From positions 23,429,309 to 23,493,308 of the forward strand of contig OY783193.1 in the NCBI GenBank assembly GCA_963678675.1: a DNA stretch of 64,000 bases, read 5' to 3'. Of the stretch, positions 55,381-64,000 are shown piece after piece (the first letter of the stretch is position 1; each line of letters begins with the position of its first letter). The translations under genes were made by a program, and so were the position numbers. Under the pieces are notes generated by a model. That model searched no databases. It worked only from the letters and a program-made list of their open reading frames with translations, and was not told the origin of the DNA. The DNA is from Xiphydria camelus. Taxonomy: Eukaryota > Arthropoda > Insecta > Hymenoptera > Xiphydriidae.

Positions 55381-55444
55381 AGTTAGTTCCGTGGAGAGTG
55401 TGAAAGAGTTTCTTCCAAACGCATTCTGATAAAGAATATTGTTT

Positions 55445-55690
55445 GTAATGAGAACACCGTGCTTTTACTTAATTCCGAACGCCTATTTCCTACGTAAATG
55501 AGCACTGACCATTCTTTCGTGTGGATTATGTAGGTATATATGTATGTATATAATTATATTATGGCATTATGGCAAAAACCGGTCAAAAGAAATAAATTCC
55601 TGTAGGAGTTGGTGAAGTAGGAGGAAGAGGTGGAGGTGGAGAAGGAGGAGGGTATAGATTGTCGTAGAGTTTTTTCTGTCATGGTAATAG
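55445..55690. repeat. Inverted partner of 50,455-50,690
   Basis: AACTCCTACAGGAGTTGGTG-type sequence in reverse orientation to the 50.5-kb copy. Confidence 0.75.
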
Positions 55691-55714
55691 AAGCAGACGC
55701 TATGTAATAATATG

Positions 55715-56095
55715 CTGGGCTGCTCGGCTGACTTGCAACGCACCGATCGACGATCGATAGCATACTAAATCCCATTGGCGGCCGATATAAATTGTCGTGA
55801 AGTTTTTTCCATCACGGTAATCATGTGAAGCGGACGATATGTAATGATCTGTTCGACTGGCTTGCAACGCCGGCCAAACGGGTAGATGGGCCTCTGCTCG
55901 ACTGGCTTACACCGCACCGATCGACGACCGATAGCATACTGCATCCCATTGGCGGCCGACGTATGGTGGGGGGTACGCCCTTGGTGGGAGGACGCCGCGG
56001 TAGGCGATAGGTAGACCGATGCGTCAGTGGGCGATTGGTGGGGTGGGTTTCGGATAGTTCGGTCGGTCGTCGATCCGAAAAACTATTTTATAGAA
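55715..56095. repeat. Inverted partner of 44,640-44,935
   Basis: Two partial copies of ATCGACGATCGATAGCATACT-like sequence (55,745 and 55,918) and then GGTCGGTCGTCGATCCGA. See 44,640-44,935. Confidence 0.75.
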
Positions 56096-56489
56096 TAGAG
56101 AGATTCGCCAGGGCTGTCCCGGGAAAAAAGTACGGCCCTGGAGAGAGTCTGAAAACGTCCCCCTTTTTCATGACGGCCCTGGCGAATAGTGGTGAATGTG
56201 ACAGGCGCTCCGTGTAGTTTGCAAATCGTTTGTATTTTTTTTTAATAATCGTGAATCGTGATAATGAACGGATGCAGTGCTACTTTTCTTTGGATACCTG
56301 TGCATACAGAGCAGGAAAGGAGACGGCAGCATTTCAGAAGAATTGCCATCAGATAAGTTACTTTCTATCTGACCATTCTAACCTCACTTTGATTGCCTAT
56401 GAAGGACATATATCTTTGTGAATATTCTATTTTTTGTTTTCAGCGTCATGCGAGCACGGGACGAATCAATGGTTTTTCTTCTCCATCAA

Positions 56490-57525
56490 CAAGCCGTGGC
56501 AGAAAAATAGGAGATGCAATGGCATTCGATCACAATAATCAAGTAATTACTTTATCATTATTTTTTCTCTATCGATATATTTCCTCTTTCGTACTATCAC
56601 AAGTTCCAATTTATACACGACCTGTCAAACCTGAAGTGTACATGTACCTCACTTCTACTTCATCTCTTCTTCGTCTCTGGTGTAACGACGGTCAATGAGG
56701 AATCACTGATACCGATTAGGGTTCGAGGGTTGTTCCTTATTCTTTCTAGCACAGCATCGATATTTTGCTGCACCTGTATTCTTCTGGGACTTCCTAAAAT
56801 AATTATAAAAACCCTATATAATTCAGCCCTGACAAATACAATCTTATCGAGCTGTACCTTATCGAGGCGATCTTTCGATATAATGATTCCGAAACGTTTT
56901 TATCGAGAAATATATGTATATTTCTAACATAAGGTAGTGTTCACGAATACTGTAAAACATCGCAGGAATGTTACAGAAAAGTTACTTGCAAAAACGTGCT
57001 TTGTCGGGTGTAAATGATGATATTTTATAATATAATTTCCATCGTTACTCCAGAAGCGAAGAAGATTTGAAATAAAAGTGAGATACATATACACTTCACA
57101 ATTGACAGGTCGGTATATAAATTGGAACTTGTGTGACAGTATAATACGAAAGAGGAAATATATCGATAAAGAAAAAATAATAAAATAGTTACTCCATTAT
57201 TGTAATCTAATTCCATTGTATCCCTTATTTTTCTGCCACGACTTTGATTGTTGATAGTGGATGGATCAACCAATAAATTTGATTTTTCTTCACTATCAAC
57301 AATCAAAGTCTTGGCAGAAAAATAAGGGATACAATGGAATTGGATTACAATAATGGAGTAACTACTTTATTATTATTTTTTCTTTATCGATATATTTCCT
57401 CTTTCGTATTATACTATCACACAAGTTCCAATTTATATACCGACCTGTCAAACGTGAAGTGTACATGTACCTCACTTCTATTTCATCTCTTCTTCGCCTC
57501 TGGTATAACGATGGAAATTACAAAA
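56490..57525. repeat. Family C copies with Tc1-like fragments, inverted arrangement
   Basis: Family C lies at 56,490-56,715 (+), 57,030-57,240 (-) and 57,300-57,525 (+). The stretch 56,715-57,010 is a minus-oriented non-coding and N-terminal transposase remnant. The minus copy and the last plus copy face each other around GATGGATCAACCAAT, as at 47.4 kb. Confidence 0.7.
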
Positions 57526-57780
57526 TATCATCATTTACACCCCACAAAGCACGTTTTTGCAAGTAACTTTTCTGTAACATTCCTGCGATATTTTACAATA
57601 TTCGTGAACACTACCGTATGTCAGAAATATATAAATATTTCTCGATAAAAACGTTTCGGAATCATCACGTCGAAAGATCTCCTTGATAAGGTATAGCGCG
57701 ATAAGATTGTATTTGTCAGGGCTGAATTTTATAGGGTTTTTATAATTATTTTAGGAAGTCCCAGAAGAATACAGGTATAG

Positions 57781-57945
57781 CAAAATATCGATGCTGTGCT
57801 AGAAAGAATGAGGAATAACCCTCGAATGAGTATTCGAGCTGTGGCAACAGAGGTTAGAATCAGCACGTCCACGGTTGGGAGGATGTTGAAGGATGAAAAT
57901 TTTCATCCATTTAATGTGACGCACGTCCATATATTACAAATTTTA
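57781..57945 (+). pseudogene. Tc1/mariner-type transposase HTH remnant
   Basis: A plus-strand frame reads NIDAVLERMRNNPRMSIRAV and, after TEV, RISTSTVGRMLKDENFHPF. Spacing and residues fit the second helix-turn-helix of Tc1/mariner-type transposases (NNPR...STVxRxLK...HPY/F). A stop just upstream, the lack of a start and the lack of any DDE domain show it is a remnant. Degraded relatives are at 46,800-47,000 and 56,715-56,800. Confidence 0.6.
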
Positions 57946-58111
57946 GTCTAGCAGGTTTCTCCTTAAAGAGTTCAGGCTCCATCGGTGTATAATAGGTGAG
58001 AGTGATTAATATTTTTTCATGTAAATTATTGTTTTTGAAATATATTTACGAAGTAAAAACCTTTCAAAGTAATGATTGCAATACATCATTTTGTAATGTT
58101 TTTTGTCAGAT

Positions 58112-58317
58112 GCCGTAACTCGAAGGAGGAGCAAGGAAGCCCCTTCTTCAGAGAAGGCAGCCATCGAGGCCATTGGATCGGCTTTGGCTTACGCAAGGGA
58201 CTGGGACGGAGGATGGCGAGAAGGCAGGGAAGTCCAACGCGGAGCGTGGCATCCGTGAAGCCGAGGTTACAACGCCGGGGGCGAGAATACGACAGACGAC
58301 GGCGCGAGAACGAGTAG
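58112..58317 (+). CDS. Possible host exon or GC-rich remnant
   Basis: TTTTTTGTCAG followed by ATGCCGTAAC would serve as an intron acceptor. Two plus-strand frames are open for a while. One ends Arg-rich (EYDRRRRENE, stop at 58,315); another reads PSSEKAAIEAIGSALAYARD and stops near 58,250. GC-rich against AT-rich flanks, with no repeat partner in the window. No family recognised and the frame is undecided. Confidence 0.2.
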
Positions 58318-58346
58318 CTGCAGCGAGTAGTTTTTAGTCTCTTAAA

Positions 58347-58553
58347 GCGCGTTGCCACGAGTCGACTCAAGTCGAACGACTTGGTAGTTCGACCGTATAT
58401 AGTCGACTTAAAATTTCTTTGTTATTAGTCGAATCGAACGAAGTAGCTCGTCTTGCGACTTCATGCGATTCGACTAATAACAAAGAAATTTTAAGTCGAC
58501 TACGGTCGAACTACCAAATCGTTTGACTTGAGTCGACTCGTGGCAAAACGCGC
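58347..58553. mobile_element. Palindromic MITE (GCCACGAGTCGACTCAAGTC arms)
   Basis: Arms of about 90 bp (GCGCGTTGCCACGAGTCGAC; TTAAAATTTCTTTGTTATTA or complement), loop of about 40 bp. The CGAGTCGACTC and CTTGAGTCGAC cores are themselves near-palindromic. Confidence 0.8.
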
Positions 58554-58614
58554 CATTTTTAGCTTGCCCGGTCTGCTCACGACTTCGAGCTTGTTTTTTT
58601 TGCATAGTGTATAA

Positions 58615-59324
58615 CAGGGTGTTACTTAATGATATGCCGTAATTGCAAGGGCACATTACTGAATCAATTTCCAGTAGAAAAGTTCATATGGTCGAGTAAC
58701 CTGTGACCTAAAAAATGTCTGGTTTTCAAGATACAGGACGTCAAAGTTTTAAAAAAAATCGGTATTTTAATAATATCTCAACAATCCTCGTGCCGATTTT
58801 GTTGACATTTGGCACTGTTGTGTTTATTGTAATAAGACGCTAAGTTACCATTAACTAGAAGATAATTATGAGTTCCAGTGTCGTCCCGGGGGACAATCTG
58901 ACGAATAATATTGACAAAAAAGTGTACGCCACTGACTTTTAAAAAAATTTTATATATTTTTTTAGATCAAGCAGCTAAAAATACAACTTTTTTGTCTCTT
59001 GACATTACTTCGTACCTCACTTCGTTTTTGAAGAAAAAATATATTATTCGTGAGACTGTCCCCCGGGACGCCACTGGAACTCATAATTATCTTCTAGTTA
59101 GTGTTAACTTAGCGTCTTATTACAATAAACAACAGTGCCAAATGTCAACAAAATCGGCACAAGGATCTTTGAGATATTATTAAAAAACCGATTTTTTTAA
59201 ATTTTGACGTCCTGTATCTTGAAAATCAGACATTTTAGGACACATGTTAATATGAACTTTTCTACTGGAAATAGATTCAGTAATGTGCCCTTGCAATTAC
59301 GGCCTATCATTAAGTAACACCCTG
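58615..59324. mobile_element. MITE with CAGGGTGTTACTTAATG termini
   Basis: CAGGGTGTTACTTAATGATA is mirrored by TATCATTAAGTAACACCCTG, with arms of more than 250 bp. A central inner hairpin contains GTCCCGGGGGACA (or complement). Flanks are TA-rich. Same terminal class (CAGGGTG) as E1 and M2 but a different body. Confidence 0.8.
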
Positions 59325-59690
59325 TATATTTAAATAAATATAGTGTATGTAGTGTAGTGTATATAGTGTATGATAGATCCCTAAAAACTGAAGAATACGT
59401 TTATATTATTATTATTTCTTAGTGTATGGCCTTGGCCTTTTACATTATTAATCGCACCCTAATCCCCCTTGCATATAAATCTGTAAAATATGAAAATAGA
59501 AAATTCTTAAATTGTACTTATGAAAAACTAAGGAAACCCGCGCGTATGATTTGTGTCAATCATTGTTCCGCTTGAATACGTTTATATTTTACTCGTGTAC
59601 ATTTTATGAGAAAATATAAAATCTTATTAATTATTATTAATCTTATTATTCATTATTAATCTTATTATTCATTAAAAGTAACATTTCAGG
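59325..59690. other. AT-rich stretch inside the 8-kb element
   Basis: Short TGTAGTGTA repeats at about 59,345 and TTATTATTCATTATTAATC repeats at about 59,630. No coding. Confidence 0.4.
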
Positions 59691-59937
59691 TTGATTGGGC
59701 ATAAATAGGGTTGCCCAATTGGGGCCCAATTAGGCGGCCCAAATTGGGCATAGATTGGGCGGAGCGTTACAAGCCCAACGAAAGCCCAATTGGGCACTGA
59801 TTGGGCTGCCCAATTGGCGCCCAACTAATAATTGGGCAGCCCAATTGGGCCCCAATTGGGGCCCAATAAACATTTCCACACGGGATTCTGTCAATCGTTT
59901 GGTGATTTCAACGTAAAATGTAATTGTCCTGCATATA

Positions 59938-60750
59938 CCGCATGTCCTATGGCCAACCGCGCAGGTGAGCTGCAACCTGAATTTTTGACTTCGGCAGTAT
60001 TTATGGTACAGTTAGAGTGGGCTTCAGACGAGTGCGCTGCATAAGAACGAAAAGTGTCGACTGCTCTTCTAATAGCTGTCAATTCGGGAGATCGAAGCGT
60101 TTCGTGTAACCTCAAAATCGTAAAGTTTTGAATTAGAAGTGAATAATTTGTAGAAGTGATGAGAAATAATCATAAATAATCTTCCGAATTGTGACAGCCA
60201 TCGGGAAATCAGACGACGCTTTTCGCTCTTACGCTGCGTTCTTACGAAAAGTGTGAAACGTCTGATCTCCCGATGGCTATCAATTCGGGAGATCGAAGTC
60301 TAAGCTCGAAATCGTGAATCTTTGAATAAATGGTAAGTAATGTTCAGAAATGAGAGTTAACGATCATTCGGGTTTTTTCGATGTCCAACCGAATTACACG
60401 CCTCATGCCTATTTGTTTCAGAAATTATTTCCGCTCTAGCACCGCGCGTGTCTAGGAAGTAGTTTTACGAAGTGGCGTGAGCGATACCTAAGGTGTCAAT
60501 TCGGAAGATTATTTATGATTATTTCTCATCACTTCTACAAATTATTCACTACTAATTCAAAACTTTACGATTTTGACGTTACATGAAATGTTTCGATCTC
60601 CCGAATTGACAGCTATTAGAAGAGCAGTCGACACTTTTCGTTCTTATGCAGCGCACTCGTCTGAAGCCCACTCTAACTGTACCATAAATACTGCCGAAGT
60701 CAAGAATTCAGGTCGCAGCTCGCCTGCGCGGTTGGCCATAGGACATGCGG
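59938..60750. mobile_element. Fold-back MITE M1, copy with a visible empty site
   Basis: CCGCATGTCCTATGGCC ends; TATA at 59,934-59,937 and 60,751-60,754. The uninterrupted repeat at 7,195-7,215 reads CCTGCATATACACCAG, so the target was TATA, with GGTA as four extra bases at the right junction. Confidence 0.9.
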
Positions 60751-60756
60751 TATAGG

Positions 60757-61240
60757 TACACCAGTTATTAATACTTTGAAGGATAAGTTGGAACTTGATA
60801 TGAGTTTATGTACCGTATTTTTTAGCTATAACAAATCAATTATATCCACTAAACTATGGAAGTCACGAATTGGTATCTACTTTTATTAGAAATCGTAGTG
60901 AAACCGTTGTTATACACTGGAAACAGTATAAAGATGTACGTTCTGGAGATAGAAGCGTCTAACATTGGAATTGTGATTTTGTGAAGAATGGAAAGCACTC
61001 ACCGTTATTCTGAAATTCACGATTTCGAGGTTAGACGCTCCGATCTCTCGAATTGATACCGACTCTAGGTAATTACCGACTCGACTTGTACCGGTGGTAA
61101 ATACCGACCAAGCCCGGTCGAAGGTAAATGTCAAGATCCTGCACCGAGCTCACACGGACACACCCTAATGTCGTTAACATTTCCCCCACCACTTCTATAA
61201 AATCACTCCCAAGCGAGACTAAAGATGTTTTACACACAAT
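60757..61240 (+). repeat. 1.4-kb dispersed repeat, interrupted copy, last part
   Basis: Colinear with 7,207-7,680 (CACCAGTTATTAATACTTTG to CACTCCCAAGC). Only scattered substitutions. Confidence 0.85.
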
Positions 61241-61275
61241 CTCTCAACAATGTTTACAATGTTAAAGACACATCA

Positions 61276-61462
61276 ATTATGATAAAAAAGTAATGAAATC
61301 ATTATCGCCGAATTAATGAAAGCAAGTGTGTTGTCAAGGTATGTTGAGCTAATGAGAGAAATAGTACATAATTCTATACAATGGTAAACTTTGCTACAGA
61401 GACTAAAAAACAATATAAAAGATAAGACAACCAAGTTCTACTGAAACTGAGAATGTATTCAA
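61276..61462 (-). repeat. Half copy of the 9,830-10,363 palindrome
   Basis: ATTATGATAAAAAAGTAATG to CTGAAACTGAGAATGTATTC matches one arm plus the loop. The second arm and the G/C tip are missing. Confidence 0.75.
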
Positions 61463-62500
61463 TTCCCCTTCTGTGCACAAACATGAGGGTCTACTGTGTT
61501 GCTTAAATAGTTAGTGAAAAGAGTATTTTTGATAATCGTATGATCTCCATAAAAGTAGGGTACAATTAATTCGTGGCTTTGTATATCAGAAAATAAATCA
61601 TTCGTGTGCTAATTAAAAGCTGTGTTACATGGGTTTCTCGTTTAATAGGTCAAACTTTCAGTTATGTGCAAACATGTGGAACTGAAAATATGAAAAACAA
61701 TATTTTTAACCATACCAATTACGTGACTTCAGCAGGCCAGAGGCAACTTTAGGTTACTTTTTCACAGCAGCCTCAAAGTGTTTTTGACATGTAAGAGTTA
61801 CAGTAATTGACAGTCCTAAGTCTGAAAATGGGAAGGAAAATATTGTTTTTATTTACTTTCAATTCTTGATCATATTAATATTTTTTTCAAAATATGTGCA
61901 TTTGAAAATATGTGCAGTTTTCAATAATACCGTTACGGTTAAATATTCAACTCTTTAAGTATTCTCGAGCGTTATACTAAAAATAGTGAGAAATGCTTGA
62001 AAATGATTGCATTCGGTAGATTGAATTAAAAAAAAATGCAGTTAAATTTTCAAGTCTTTTAGGAAGCTCGTTGCAAAGATATTTGAATAATAAAATAACA
62101 TGTGTTCTTGTGGGTTATAGCTAACAAACCGCGATATTTCTGAGAAAAATAGTGAAAAAAGTCTGAAATTTTTTGAACAGCAAGTTTAATGAACTAAAAT
62201 CATCTATACCAATTTGCACGTTCATTAGGAAGCCCGTTATTTTTTTATTAATCATTCTTTATAAATTTAACCTTTGATAAGTCAATGTGGCTACGTTGCA
62301 TGACGTACTGATGCATGACCAGATGTTTTGGGCTCCATTTTTGAACTCACAGATGCACACATACCACTGCACGTCAAACGTTGTCGCCACATCGCACGAA
62401 GGATATACTTTAGAGTGTTACTGTACTTCAGTGGACTAACTTTTAGCAGGGAAAAAGCCCCTGTACCGCTCGAGAAACCTTAAGTCTACACATAGTCTTG
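61463..62500. other. AT-rich stretch, nothing recognised
   Basis: No inverted termini, tandem repeats or credible coding frame found by eye. Confidence 0.35.
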
Positions 62501-62502
62501 AA

Positions 62503-63600
62503 ACTTTCTCCATTTCGACGCATTTTCCGCAGTTTCCAAACTATTCTTCGTTTCGCCGTATTTTCCTCCATTTCCGAAATATTTGCAACATTTTACTGCT
62601 TCAACAATTATCGATTCGCTCTGTTCGGTAATGCTATCGCGATTGAACGTCCGATCCTATTTATGAAACTGCTAAATTATCTCCGTTTCGCCGTATCTCT
62701 CACTTTCTCCGAGATATTTGCATACGTTAATTATTTAAACAAATTATCCTTTCGCTCTCTTCGGTGATATCACTATTGCTAAAAATCCCTTCCCTCTCCC
62801 GAAGGGCGAACATTTTCTCCGTTTTACCGTTTCTTTTAACGTTTCCGAGATATTTGCAAAAGTTTATTCTCTAAACAAATTGTTAAACAATTATCGATTC
62901 GTCTATGTGTGGTAATATCATTACAGCTAAAAGTTCAATTCCTTAAGCCGGGCTCTCACTAGTCAACTTCATTGATCAATGTCGTTGAATCTATGCAACT
63001 GAACATAGAATTGAAGGCAAAATTCATTCACATCATTCAAGGACATTGAATATTCAGTCTAGAAGGTGACAGTTAAATCGAGATCTGGAGCGTAAGAACT
63101 AACTCCGGAAAGGCAAGCAGATTTTGCGCCGTCCGGTTGGCTCCGTCCCGGAACAAGTGCACGTGCTGAATTTTTGGCTGGCTGACACTTATCCGGGGAT
63201 AGCGAAAGGCAAGACGGTGTCCGTGCCCTCCCTCGAGGCTCCTGAAATTGGAGAATAGGGGCGAGGCGCCGTTGCGCTTGCCGATCAACGCGACTGAACG
63301 CTTGTTCTCACGGGCAATCACTGTTCAATGTCATTGAATCAATTTCGTTGCTCAACCAAAAGTAGAAATGCTTTTCACTTTCATTGAAATGCATTTTCAT
63401 TGAACAATATCGTTGAACGGATGTTCATATTAATCTACTTTCTTTCAGTGGCCTAGATTCAACGAAATTGATCAATGAAGTTGACTAGTGAGAACCCGGC
63501 TTTAGACGAAACCCCGAAATTTTCTCCGTTTCATCGTATCTCTCACCGTTTCTGAGATAATTGCCTAAGATTATTGTTTAAATAATTTATCGGCATAGTG
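62503..63600 (+). repeat. Degenerate tandem array, period about 130-146 bp
   Basis: CTCCGTTTCGCCGTATCTCT-like unit starts lie at about 62,548, 62,677, 62,814 and 63,519. Each is followed by TTTCCGAGATATTTGCA variants and AAACAAATTATC-like parts. The last two units are separated by the MITE; removing it gives a spacing of 146 bp, in line with the others. Confidence 0.7.
62946..63501. mobile_element. PIF/Harbinger-type MITE in the tandem array (TTA duplication)
   Basis: AGCCGGGCTCTCACTAGTCA at the left and TGACTAGTGAGAACCCGGCT at the right, with TTA at 62,943-62,945 and 63,502-63,504. The ends are AT-rich, with TTCATTGATCAATG repeats. The middle (63,080-63,320) is GC-rich and holds an 82-codon minus-strand open frame without known motif. 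Confidence 0.85.
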
Positions 63601-64000
63601 GGAACAAGAGTAGGTTATTCATTCATAATATCGATCGATATATGATTATTCATAACATCAGTCGGTATATGATTATTAGCTTCGCCTAGCGGAGAAAGCA
63701 GCAGACGGATTTTTTGAGGTTGGTACCGAGTTTTCCTTGAAGGTACGAAGACGACTGACGAAATTTTAGTTTTTAAAAATTAGTAAGGCTTATCTTATAT
63801 AAATCATATCTTTAAACCCCGTTTATCGATTTAGTACTGCATAGGCTTGATTGTAGCACCGGTCCAAGATATACGTGATATTAATTTCACAATTCAAAAC
63901 ATCTTAGCTACTGAGAAATAAAGACTTCATTACAGGTACGAACTATTGGGATCTGACATGTCTCGATACGCCGTTTGGTGGCGAGAAGTAAAACTATTCC
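63601..64000. other. Unassigned sequence at the window edge
   Basis: A short direct repeat (CGGTATATGATTATT and CGATATATGATTATT at 63,634 and 63,663) is present. Nothing else is recognised. Confidence 0.35.

Noticed and set aside
55014..55382. Three overlapping frames of 73-122 codons
   Set aside because: They arise from GC-rich CCGTACGG and CTGCGCAGG repeats, with no domain.

Overview
This window looks like repeat-dominated nuclear DNA from an insect, most likely a hymenopteran such as an ant. That is inferred from the pogo-, Tc1/mariner-, BEL/Pao- and PIF/Harbinger-like remnants, the TTAGG-like tracts and the AT-rich background. There are no operons, ribosomal RNA, CRISPR arrays or confident tRNA genes. 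I find no intact host gene. Two short stretches (about 21,977-22,189 and 58,112-58,317) could be host exons, at low confidence.

Almost everything that can be explained is mobile DNA, mostly short non-autonomous elements that fold back on themselves. Region by region: 1-5 kb holds direct and inverted repeats and two GCGAAGCG minisatellites. 5-11.8 kb holds MITEs (one PIF/Harbinger type with a TTA duplication), a decayed mariner-type transposase and the first copy of a 1.4-kb repeat. 12.2-17.1 kb is one 4.9-kb palindromic element with further elements inside it; its unoccupied target survives at 53.06 kb. 17.1-18.6 kb is duplicated at 53-54.8 kb. 22.8-24.5 kb is another nested palindrome. 27-30.5 kb is a broken BEL/Pao pol, interrupted by two adjacent TTAA-flanked elements. 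32.1-32.6 kb is a solo LTR. 33.0-44.6 kb is a stack of nested elements. Its outer layer is a DDE element with long subterminal repeats. One terminal repeat was hit by a 7.4-kb palindromic element that itself holds four insertions, including a nearly complete DDE transposase gene. The other terminal repeat was hit by a pogo-like element with a PHD-type C-terminus. 44.6-51.3 kb and 55-58 kb share Tc1-like fragments and inverted copies of one repeat family. 51,836-59,884 is flanked by a 13-bp inverted repeat and a 2-bp AT duplication and reads as a single 8-kb insertion, because the empty site is preserved at 7,154. 61.2-64 kb is mostly unassigned, with a degenerate tandem array split by a PIF/Harbinger-type MITE.

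Because several repeats occur twice, once interrupted and once not, or have a palindromic partner arm, the window keeps its own record of insertion order and target duplications. These internal empty sites are the strongest evidence here. No transposase appears functional: all show frameshifts, stops or missing catalytic domains.
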